Source: Cucumis sativus
Taxonomy: Eukaryota > Streptophyta > Magnoliopsida > Cucurbitales > Cucurbitaceae
DNA length: 64,000 nucleotides
Assembly (NCBI RefSeq): GCF_000004075.3
Contig: NC_026656.2
Coordinates: forward strand, 14,136,001 to 14,200,000
Reading direction: 5' to 3'
Made by a program: the position numbers and the translations under genes. The notes beneath the pieces were generated by a model that was not told the origin of the DNA, did not search any database, and was given only the letters and a program-made list of their open reading frames with translations. Positions 1 through 11,279 of this stretch are shown in pieces (the stretch's first letter is position 1; each line of letters opens with the position of its first letter).

Positions 1-2083
1 GTACACTTTTTTTAAAAAAATAAGAAAGCTAACCCTAAAAAAGTACAAAACCACAATAAATACACACACACATGCATTTATATAGTTTTTTGAGAAGATT
101 TTCAAGGAAAGAACGATAGAGAAAAAGCAATAGGCCACGAAAGTTGCAAAATCTCTCACAAACGATAAATAAGAATAAAAAAATATTATGTAGAATCTAC
201 TTACTTATCACGTAACGATGTCACACAACATATTGCGAACGTAATCAAGACATGTTGCAAAATATGTTGCTAAAGTTCAACATGTAACAAAAATCAATCA
301 ATCAAAATACAATAACAAGTTTGAAATGGTTCGAATGCAATCATCAACTCTCACATTGACTAGAGATACAAAGATAGTCATGAGTTTACAAGAGATCAAT
401 ACAACTATTTTCCATGACATGTAAAAGACTTAGTCACGAGAATACATACACGTAAGTAGACAATATAATATCATTTAAACTTAGAGGAAGTATACATGTT
501 AAAAAGAGATAGAGAGAGAGAGAGAGAAATAAATGCAAAGATAGTGGAAATGAAGTGGCAATGTCCTTTGTGTTAGATATGTTGGTCTGATCTGAGCCAT
601 TTTTCAGAGTTCAGAGACACCCATTGCCATTACACCTTTGTATTTGGAAACTATTGTTAGGTATATGCTTTTAAAGATTTTTACACTTCTTTCCAACTCC
701 CAATTTTCCCATTATTAATTCTCATTTCTTACCTTCAAATTCCATTTTTATTTTAATCATATATTATGAACAATCGTGGCTTAGCTGTCTGCTGCATTAA
801 TATTGTGAAATTTTGCATTGAAACTCTCATATTCACTCTCTCATTTTAATCAAATACTTATCTCTCTTTTGACTTCTTTCTCTCTTTGATTAAAAGAAAA
901 TTTATGAGAAAATGCTGATTGGTGAAGAACTATGCTTTTTTCTAATCCATTAATTTACAACTATTTTCCAATTATTTTACTTCATTGGTTTTCGTTAATT
1001 TTTAGTATTTGTTTCAAAAGAAGTGCTTCTTTTTGGTACTTTTAGAATAAACACTTCTTTAGAGACCCCTTTTCATTATTATTATTATTATTATTATTAT
1101 CATAATTTGTTATTAATTAGTCTCATTCTATATCAATTTTGTTTTTTTTATTTTTCAAATTTCAACTTGTTTTTATTTTCTACCACTTTTAAGGATATTG
1201 ATTTGTTTAGTAGAGAACTACTAAAATTAAATAACAAGACAAATAAACAGTGCTTACAAACTTATTTTTGAAAAATGGACTAACATTTTATAATTGTTTG
1301 ATTTTTGAAAATTGTGTTTCCTTTTAAAACATTTGAAATTTTAGATATTTTTTAAATTACTAAAATAATTTAGAAAATTGTTTTAGTAATCAAATTTTGA
1401 CATATAGAAACTAAGAGATGAAATGATGTTTATAAAAATTAATAGACAACTATGACTTATCTTTTATTTTGTTTTGGTTTCTATTAAAAATGATTGTAAA
1501 AAAGATCTAATATATTTCATTTTGAAGTACCAAAGTACTCCAAAGTCATTTCAAATGGTACTTCTTTTGTAATATTCTCACGTTTAAAAAGAAAAACCAA
1601 CTAAATAAACAAATAGAAATCAATAGAGAAACTATTATTAAATTTACGATATTCAAGTTAGATAGAGAATGAAATTAATTTTTTGTTAGTCCAACCGAAA
1701 CCTTTTGAAAAATTCTCATGGATCTCCAATTTTTTTAAAAGCCAAGTGTGAAGAAAAATAGAGAGATTTTAAAAAATACGACAAAAACAACAAATTTTTA
1801 TCAAACATAGCGCAATGACATTCGATATATCTTACAAACCAAAAAAGAGATAAGTGATTTGAAAAACTAAAATTTTTTAGGGTAAAGAACTTAAGAACTT
1901 AAAGATCAGTTAGCTACAAATCTGAAAAAACATTAGCATTGATCATACAACACAAAAATCTAAATGGTTAATTTAACAATTTGAAAAGAAAGAAAAAAAG
2001 AAGAAAGAGAAGAAAAACCGAATGAACAAGAAGGCTCTCTACATTCCTTTTTCAACTTTTAACTAAACTTCTCCCACTGATCT
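1..2083. other. AT-rich intergenic stretch, no gene seen
   Basis: I see no coding exon here. The stretch holds an (AG)n run at 511-526 and an ATT trinucleotide run at about 1075-1100. The one open frame near 1023 is low-complexity (poly-Tyr, Phe, Leu) and follows the trinucleotide run, so it is not taken as a gene. The right end (about 2000-2083) is probably the 3' UTR of the leftward gene that follows. Confidence 0.6.
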
Positions 2084-2765
2084 CTAGAAATCAATCTCCA
2101 CATCTTTGCAACTTGTTCCTGATCCTTCATTTTGTACCTGAAAAACAACATCAATCCAAAACTACCCCATTAATCACTTGAGACGAACAAGGTTAAGAAA
2201 AATAGTAGGAATCACATTGAATAATTTTTCGTCGTGGGTCGTTTTCTTTTACCTGGTGGGAGGAGTTTGCCCTCGTACTAGACGAAGAGGACGACCAACC
2301 GAACGGCCTTTTGCCACTGCTGACATCACGGCTGCTGCTAGAGCCATCGTTTCTGCACCCTTTCTTGGAAGCATTATTGTGAGACTTTTTCAAGCCAAGA
2401 AAGCCCTTCCATCGGCCCCTAGACGTAGGGCGTTGTGAAGCGTCATTGTCGTCTTCGTCTTCTCCCTCCTCTTCCTCGACGAGAAGTTCTTCTCTAAGAG
2501 TAGTAGCCGTTCTATTGGAGTCCTTATAAGGGAGAAGACGACCCTCGAAGAAAAGCTCATCAGCCGTCATCATATTGTAGTTGGAGACAGAGAATTCAAA
2601 ATCGGAGGAGGAGGAGACGGGAGGAGCTGCGGAGCGTTGCTCTTGGTATTTGAGGGACTGTTGGATGTCAACGAAGTCGCTCGAGAAGGAGATACGAGGG
2701 CTGGTGGCCGGAGCACGGCGGTGGAGGGACTTATGGTCGGAGTTGTACATGTCTAAGCATGCCAT
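2084..2765 (-). CDS. DELFFEGRLLP-motif protein (DUF1645/MAKR-like), two exons
   Basis: Exon 1 is 2253-2765 and exon 2 is 2084-2137, giving 188 aa. The donor is CAG|GTAAAAG and the acceptor TTTTTCAG, phase 0; the spliced tail is VQNEGSGTSCKDVEIDF. The start is ATG at 2765, the first real Met of the open frame, about 108 bp below a TATAAATA box. Visible: SPRISFSSDF near residue 25, FEFSVS, then ADELFFEGRLLP, a Glu/Asp-rich acidic stretch, a basic WKGFLGLKK segment and Ser runs. A DELF(x)EGRLLP core after an SPRISFS-type motif is shared by plant DUF1645 and membrane-associated kinase regulator-like proteins; members are small, mostly disordered and poorly characterised. No membrane segment or signal peptide is evident. 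Reading through the intron instead gives an alternative tail ending near 2193. The gene is likely; the family name is tentative. Confidence 0.6.
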
Positions 2766-2872
2766 TAGAGAGCTCAAATCAACATGAGGGCGAAGGAAAG
2801 GAAGAAAACTATATTGTATAATATAGAATATATGAGTATGAACAAACAATAATGTTACTTAACAAACCTACC

Positions 2873-2880
2873 TATTTATA
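2873..2880 (-). promoter_or_regulatory. TATA box (TATAAATA) of the DELFFEGRLLP gene
   Basis: On the minus strand TATAAATAGG lies about 108 bp upstream of the ATG at 2765. That spacing fits a transcription start near 2845 and a leader of about 80 nt. Confidence 0.5.
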
Positions 2881-5800
2881 TGTGTTTTCTTTGCTTTTGA
2901 CGGCTCTATCCTTTCTTTTCTATTTTATTTTAGTTTTTCATTTACCTCTCTGTTACCATAATTATAATCAAACGATTAAATACTCCAATTCTCTTAATAT
3001 ATATATGTATATCATTTACTTATTTATAAAAGTATTTTAATTTATTTTACTATATTTTATAAATATTGTAATTTATTAATAATTTTATTCTCGATGAAAA
3101 CATAAAAAAAAGAATGAAATTATATATTAAATAGAGAGAGATAGATAGATGGATGGATGCATGGCATTCCATGATGTGATGTTTTGTCATGACATTTTTG
3201 AACTTATATTCAATTATGACCAATCTTTGACTCTGCAGTCCTAAAGTCTATTGTTTTTCTCTTTGTGTTCATTTTTTCTTTTTTCCTTTTCCTTTTTGTG
3301 AACCTCATTTAATTCCTTTTCCTTTTTCTTTATTATACAATTAATTATTTTGCTAAATAAACCATCATTTTCATACTCCAATTTCTTAAGCTTCCTTTAA
3401 TGATTCCCATTTTTCTAAAACAAAAAACTCTCTCCATTTTAGATTAGAAAAACAATCCTAAACATAATATTTATATATTTTCTTCTATCCATTTTTCTTT
3501 TTCTTTTTTGTATTAACTAAAAAGTTTAATTTGAAAATCTGATTAAAAAATTAACTCAATTTTTATTTCTTTTTTAATTGGTTACTCGTATGTTTGTTAT
3601 ATATGTGTGTTTCTAATTTATATTTATTAAATAAAATAACATATTTAAAAATAATAATAAAAAAAATAATTTTCCTCGATATTGGAAAATATATTTTCTT
3701 TACTTAATACAAAGCAACAGTGTTTTGACTAAAGAAGACTCCAAGAAGTTTCCTTTTAGAATATAAAAAAGCATTTAAGGAATTTTTAAATAATATATAT
3801 ATAAAGAAAAATGTGTGTTGCCAGCTGGTATAATAATATATAGTATATACATAGATTTTGGTAAAATATTATTATACAAATAAAAGTCAAACATAAAAGA
3901 TTCCAATCAATATCTTACACTAAATATATATACAGAAATGCTGCTTTGCAAAAAGAAATTCATTTTATTTCTAGTTATGTTTAATTCTTTTTTAGAATCC
4001 ATAAATAAGAAATAAGGGGAAAAAATAGTATATGTATGTGTGTGTGAATGTATCAATGCTTTTATATATACATATATGTGTAAAGAATGGCAAGCATCTC
4101 GCAAAAAAGAGAGAGTTAACAATGACGTAAAAGAAGGATTCTAGATCTCGAACGACAATGTTAAATTGGTAATTTTACATTGTGATGTACAAGAAAAAGA
4201 CCAAAATTAATTAGTTTTGAAATTTGAAGTTAATTTTCATTGGGTTTTGTCATCTTTTTTTTTAAAAAAAATGTTCTCTTTTTTAATGTTGGTATTAGAT
4301 TTGTTCTACAAACTTTGCATAAGTGAGTTTTGAGTTTAAAGAAAGTTATTAAATACGTCTTTGTTATTTCATTTCAAACCATGTTGCAAATTCAACAAAA
4401 GCAAAAATTGTGATCATAACAGGTGCTCAAGGGGTTTGAGATATCAAAATTGTAATCCTTTAGAACCTGTTTGAACCTATCTGCTGAACATTAAGAAAAC
4501 CTTGTCTTATATTTGAGATTAGAAAATATTGTGTATGTTATGACAAAAACAAAATGGAGAAGTAAGAAATGTGTAAACAATAAAGAACGACACAAAAAAT
4601 TGTACTGTTTTCTAACAATGTGTCAGCTACATCCACATATATGAAGGAGATAACAGTGTTATTATTTGAGGAAAAAAATACAAAAAAATATATAGATAGT
4701 CGGATACCAGTGAAATTAGATGGGTTATAAATTAAAATGATACCTCTCTATACTATCCTAGACCCACAATTATAAACGACATGTAATTTAAAATACAAAT
4801 CTAGAATTCAGGCGCAATGCCCCGAACCCCCACCAAGTATAAAAGGATGATACATAAGTTTTGCCTCATTGAGGTATATTACAAAGGGAGGCCATTGTTC
4901 TAATATGTTAAGCCAACAAGATGGTTGTTAATATGCCATGGATGCAAGAAGCTTTTGTAATTAAGGGCCACTATTAGCTTCTACATATGCCATCAATTCA
5001 GAGAGTTTTAATTTGTTAGAGTGTTACCGGTAATTCGGTTCATTCGATTAGATAGTCCACTAGAATTGAATCGAAATTTTGATTTTAGATATTATACAAA
5101 ATTGACTCAAGCTAGCTAGTCATATGTTCGGTTCAAACCGAATCGAAAGGTAATATTTAGTTATTTTGATTTGATTTTCAATTTTATACATAAATAATTT
5201 ATATAAGTATGATATAGAATTATAATGTTAATTAAATTAAATTCATCATAATCATGAATTTAGGAGGGTGTTGTAAAGAAAATTAAAAAAATAATGGCAC
5301 ATAATATAATTTCATACACCGAAAGAAGTTTTGGAAAACAAGGTTGAGAAAGCCACATTCAAATTCAATTTAAAGTTAAAATGTAAATGACAAATCAACG
5401 AGTAATTAGTTATATGAGTTAGGAATGCAAACAAAATTTCACTTTGGATAGTTAATAAAGTAGTCATGAGTATATAAGTGAGAATAATTATATGAAACCA
5501 AAAACAAAATAACGAGAGTACATGCCAAAGTGGATAATCTCATACGTTCGTTATAGGTAAGATATATGGAGGTTCATTGTCCTTATCACATATATTTACA
5601 TAATTCACTAACAATATGTCAAATTCACGAGGGAGAAAAATAATAGTTTTTATCGAGAGAAAAATCCAAATTACATATAAAGAGGTGTGTAAATAGTTTA
5701 GACAGTGTATTCTTCTAAGCTTTAATAAAAAAATATCGCAAATAATCTAAATATGATACACAAAAATACAACCAATTAGGTTTTGGGGTGTGTTGCTCTC

Positions 5801-8355
5801 AAAGCCTCCACTAGTGATGTGTTGGCCCTAGATTCCAATTCGCTGACCAAGCAGTATGATCCTCAATTATATTTGATATGATTCAAAACGTCACATAACA
5901 TATTCAAAAGATTCCAACATGACGGAAAGCATCGTGGAGTAGATACAGGTAGTAAGAGAGGAGAGGGGGGAAAAGTGGAATGTTTGAGGGGGAAAAAGGA
6001 CAAATAATGAAAAGTAGAAGAAAGTGGGTCCTAATGGGGAGAAGAAGAGGACACTAAATAAATGATGGAATTAATGAAAGCTTTTTGAGATGAATGGAGG
6101 GATGCCAAGGAACCACTTCTTCACTGCCACTCTTTACAGTTTTCCATTACTCATCTCATTGAAAATCACCACTCTCCTTCAATAGCTGGCCTTTTGGGAA
6201 CTCCAATCTTTATAATATATGGATATTTTTGTTATAAATTGAAGAGTTGATTTATAAAATTGAAAGGTTTTAAAGGGTATAATTGAGAGGGGTGAAGAAT
6301 TGGTATTTGGAAATTGGGGGTAAAAAAGAACAATAATTGAGAAAGAAGTGGAGGTAGAGAGGAGGGGGGGAAGGAGGCAGAATATGCAAGTGGGGAATTG
6401 GATTGGGGAATGGCATGCATTAGGGTCAGTTTGACCAATCTTTGACCTGCATTTTAGTAAATTAGCTGCCCATTCATGGGGGACCACCCCCACCCCCTTC
6501 AACCAAAAGTACTTTTCCCTTCCCTTTCTTTTAACTTTCATAATAATTTTATCTTACGACTTCGTGTCCATGGTTCTTCTTGTATCGTGGAACGAAGACG
6601 ACCTACTGTTATGAAAGCAAAATTTGATGTGACTTAAATCATACCATTCTTACTTAGAGGAACCATAAAAAGTTCGGAAAAGAGGAGATCGACCCCCACA
6701 AACCAAAAACTTTTTCTTAAATTTATTTAAAAAGAAAAACAAATCTATATCCGTCACCATATTAGACAATATTTGTAATTATCAAAATTTGTCATTTAAA
6801 ACAATTATGTTTGGTAAATATTATTGTTACAGGAAGCATCTAATTAATTTCTAAATTCTAATAAATAGTTAGTTAACATATGTGTTTAACCAGCTTTTAT
6901 AGGTTTATATTTATCCAATAATTAATTGATTTTTTTTAATTTTATATCAAATCTTCTTGTTATTTGAAATTTACCCTAATTTCAATCTTTTTCTCTTTTA
7001 TATTTATGAAACTAAATATCTTTACATTTTTAAAGTTTTTTGTTTTTGAGAAACTAGTTTCACGAGACCAATTATTTAGTTCTGAAAATTGAAAAATATT
7101 TCAATTAGTATTGAAAAAGAAGAATACACGAAATCAATAATCGAAATAAACCCTAATTAAACTTTAAGAATAAGTATCTCACATGCAACCTCTAAAATAT
7201 ACTATATAAATTCTTTTCTCAAAAATCTATAGCAGAATAATTCGAATAATATATGTATAATATACATGAGATGTAATACTTTGATCCTATCATTTCAATG
7301 ATTCAGTACTTACCAAAAGGACAGAAAAAAGCCAAAGAAGATTGTTTTTATTTATTATTATTCTTATTTAAAAACAGTGACAAATTCAAAATTTTATCAA
7401 AATGCTATAAACATTAAATTTTAATTATAAATTATAGAAACTAAATTTAAATGGAAGTATTAATTATGAGAGGAGAATGGTTTGAATTGTAATGAAAATT
7501 GCCACTGTCAGTTCAACTTTACTGTCTTTTCATTCACATTTTTGCAAATTTCTTATCCTCCCTTTATTACACATCTCTTTTTTCTTGTTTTTCTTTCTTC
7601 AATTTTTTAAAACAAAGATACCCTAATAATTATTTTTGTAAAATCATGCATTCATCTTCTTAAAATTATAATATTTTTTTAAAAAAAAGTTGGTTTGATT
7701 GGATGATGCTTTCAATTTAGATGTTCCTTTTGTTTGTCATTCATTTTATTTTTGTTTCATTTTGAATTAAGTTCATAAAATAAACAACAATACTTTTTCA
7801 AAATAGGTCAAAAAGAAGAAGATGCTATTTTGATATATTAAATTATCGATCAACTTAAAAGTTGTTGAATTTAATTAATTATATCAATACTTCAAAACTC
7901 AAGAACTAATTACATAAATTCACTTTTTAACAAAAAATATATATATATATAGATTTAATTTTGAAAAGGCCAAACATATTTATTAATAACATCTTCACTT
8001 CATATTATTCTTTTCAACCACTTGAAATGTGTGGTGGGAAGTAAATAGCAAAAAAAAAAAAAAAAAAACATCTAAAAATGAACTTGATATATAATAGTAT
8101 TGGTATGCACTCGATCCTAAAAGTTGAATGTGAAATCTTCCTTCCACCGTATGAAGACGGAATGAAAGCAAGTTGAGTTGAGTTAAAATAGTATGGAAAT
8201 GGAATGTGTTTTATTGGAAGAATTAGAAGCAAAGTGATTGGATTAGAGGAGATTAGAATTGATTAGGTTAGGAGCAATGGGAAAGAGGCATTTAGATATG
8301 TAGTAGTAAAAGAGGAGGAGAAGGAAAGGGTTGATATTTTAAAAGAGGAGGGGGA

Positions 8356-8383
8356 CACGTGGAGGAGGCTGTACAGTCACGTG
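8356..8383. promoter_or_regulatory. pair of G-boxes (CACGTG), no gene assigned
   Basis: Two perfect CACGTG palindromes start at 8356 and 8378, 22 bp apart (about two helical turns). They sit in a purine-rich region followed by pyrimidine-rich DNA. Such pairs bind bZIP/bHLH factors in plant promoters. No coding exon was found downstream on either strand, so function is unproven. Confidence 0.35.
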
Positions 8384-10248
8384 GTAATAAAAGAAGGTGG
8401 ACGAATGGGGGATAGACAGGTGGTGAAATGTGGATGGGTGGAAGACCAGTCAAAGAAAAGAAAAGAAAAGAAAAGCATATTTGAATATGAGAGAATGAGA
8501 GAAGAGAGATGGTGAGGTGTTGGGGTACAAAAAAATGTGGTGTACTATTAAAATCACAACAGTTGTTCTAAGTATTTTGTTTGCCTTTTTTGTCCCATGG
8601 TTATTGTCTATAGGCTAAATGCTTCTTCTTACACACCTCTCTCCTCTTCACTCACTTTTTCCCTTTTTTATTTATAACTTCAATTACAAATTTTATTAAA
8701 ATAACTACTTACCCTTTTCTTCTAAATATTTTGTACCCTCAAGTCTCTCATTCAAACACACACAGAAATTGTCAGAATTCTAGGGATTTTTTTTTTTTTG
8801 AAGAGCTAACGAGTGTAATTAGATTATAAGGAATTAGTTTGAATTGAAGATTAACGGAACGAAATAAGTTTTGTATTGTTCAATCGAAGCGTAAGTTTTG
8901 AATTACTTGTTCTATTTGTAGGCCACCAAACACCAAGAAAACCCTTACGTTCTATATGAGATGATTTTTCTTTTCTTTAGTGCCAAAATATAGGGTTTTA
9001 TTTAGAGTCACTTGAGGTAAATTTTTCATGGTTAAAAAAAATCTTATTTTATATATGTAATTGATCACTTAACGTTGAGATCGAGTTCCATATGATCGTT
9101 CTATTAGTCATTTTTAAATATAACTAAATGAATTAAAATATTTATAAAATATAGTAAAATATGAACAGTCTATCTATGGTTCATTACGATATAGATGAAA
9201 ATAGATTACTATTTGTGTTTATCCATGAAAAAATAGTAGGCGATGTCAAACACGACATCACAACAATATATATGATAAAATCACAATTATGAAAACATGC
9301 ACAAAAGTAGTGACAATAGAATTCCTTCTTTAGTAACTATTCTCGTATATCTCTCTCTTCAACGTTTTAACTTAGACTCCTCCTAAGCTTGAGCTTCCCT
9401 CACTTCCACAATATGCTTTGGCTCCCCTTAAAAGTGAGATGCCCTCACATTCACTATATTTAGGCTCCCCTAAATACAATATCAATAATGAACTTCTCCC
9501 GAGTTCTACAATGACTACTTAACCAATTGTCTCAACCACAAGCACAAAGATTTACACTATCAATACATGGAAGGTTAAGGCTTAGACAATCTCTAAGCTC
9601 AAAGCGTTCAAGTTCACTGTTTTCTAATAAGGTGACTAACCCTAAAATGAATTAGAGCACCATATAAATATGGCTTGGTTTGGAAATATATTTTAGGGAT
9701 AATAAATATTAAGTGCACGAGAATAAAGGAAGGAATATATGAATGAAGAAACAAGATTCACAAAAAATGCAAATCAATCATTCGTATATGAAAAAAATAT
9801 TTGTAGAGGCCTCAATGTTTGTCGTTGACATGTTGTTCAAATTTTTCCTTTAATAAAATCAGCCAATCAATGCATTAACAATCTATATCATGATAGACAC
9901 AAATAGTTGTCTATCACAAATCCATTATGATATTTTGCTCTATTTATAAATATTTTTAAAAGTTTTATCATTTAAAGTAATTTTCCTATTAATATCTTGA
10001 TTACTCTATATAAAAAAAATAACTATAATAGATAACAACTTTAGGAATAATAATTATGTATTGATCTATTAAAAAAATTACAAATATAATAAACTTTTAT
10101 GATTTATTAGTAATAGATCAATATTTGTAATATGGATTTTCAATGATCGACTACTCTCACTCACACACTTTGACAAATTTTACAAATTTTACAATTTTTA
10201 ACAATTTTTTCTTATATTTACAATTTTTTTTAAAAAATGTTCAACAAT

Positions 10249-10251
<3 letters not shown>

Positions 10252-10292
<41 letters not shown>
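10252..10292. repeat. (TA)n microsatellite, about 41 bp
   Basis: An uninterrupted alternating AT run of about 20 units in intergenic DNA. It is likely to be length-polymorphic. Confidence 0.95.
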
Positions 10293-10294
<2 letters not shown>

Positions 10295-11279
10295 GTGGAT
10301 CCACGTATGTCAAGCCCAGCTAAAATTTAAAAATTATTATAAACTTACAATTTGAATACGATGATTAATTTTCTTAAAAATAGATTAGTTTTTCTTCTGC
10401 ATCATTGTTTTATTTTTTATTTACACTTTTTAAATAAAATCAAATAAGAGTTAACTAAAAATGAATATTTTCAAATATAATAAATTGAATCAAAATATTT
10501 ACAAAAATATAACCAAAATTCATACCTAAGGATTTAAAATCGTGGTGTATTTTGTAAATATTTTAAACATTTTTACCATTTACAATAATCTTTTTTAAGT
10601 AAAATTATTAAAAATACAATAACAATAGAAAAATGTTAAACTAATAGCGATTAAAACTCTAAATCAATGATTATGTTAATTTAAATACTAAACTTTGTTA
10701 GGCATATATTAATAATCACAAACACAACCAAAATTATTGGCTACTCAATCACAATGAGAAACCCACAAATCTATCACATCAATCATAATCATAAATATAT
10801 TGAACATAGATTCAAAGAAGGAATACGAATAACAAAGCTAAAATCAAACGAAAGTCAATAGAAAATCTCACAAAAAGAATCCATAAAAAGCCCAAATGAC
10901 CTCTAAATCATTGGTTCAAGCCTAACCCAACATGGACATCCCAATCTTTCTCACCCAAATGTCAATTGCAAAGCTTCCAAATGTAAAACTCACATATAGA
11001 AATGAAGAAAAAAAAGTTATCAATTTTGATAAGTAAAAATAATTATGGGAAAAATGAATTTTTATTTTCTAAAACAAAGTAATTTAGAAAAAAATAGAAA
11101 AAATAGAAAAAGAAAAAGAAAAAGAAAAGAGGAAAGAAGGCGGTCCAATGCGAACACTGCCTGATTAAGTTAGACGTTTCAATGGGAACCAATTGTTCTA
11201 ACATTCAAAGCTTTCGACGTTTGTGTTAGACGTTCGGATTTTCTCTGGATTTCTTCTTCGTGCTGCGGCATCGTCTACT

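Larger units (their letters stand above)
2881..11279. other. 8.4-kb intergenic stretch without recognisable gene
   Basis: Both strands were read and no exon with a recognisable family or consistent splice signals was found. It holds a purine-rich, less AT-rich island at about 5940-6540, a G-box pair near 8356-8383, a pyrimidine-rich stretch at 8620-8760, a TA microsatellite at 10252-10292 and several copies of a short dispersed repeat (9115-9260, 9880-10140, 10480-10600). The 120-aa open frame on the minus strand at 6179-6541 has no recognisable motif. Confidence 0.5.

Noticed and set aside
1023..1271. 82-aa open frame with a Tyr run
   Set aside because: Built on a trinucleotide microsatellite; low complexity, no conserved feature.
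6179..6541. 120-aa open frame on the minus strand
   Set aside because: No recognisable motif, proline/serine/phenylalanine bias from the G-rich plus strand, no splice partners; more likely chance in a purine-rich island.
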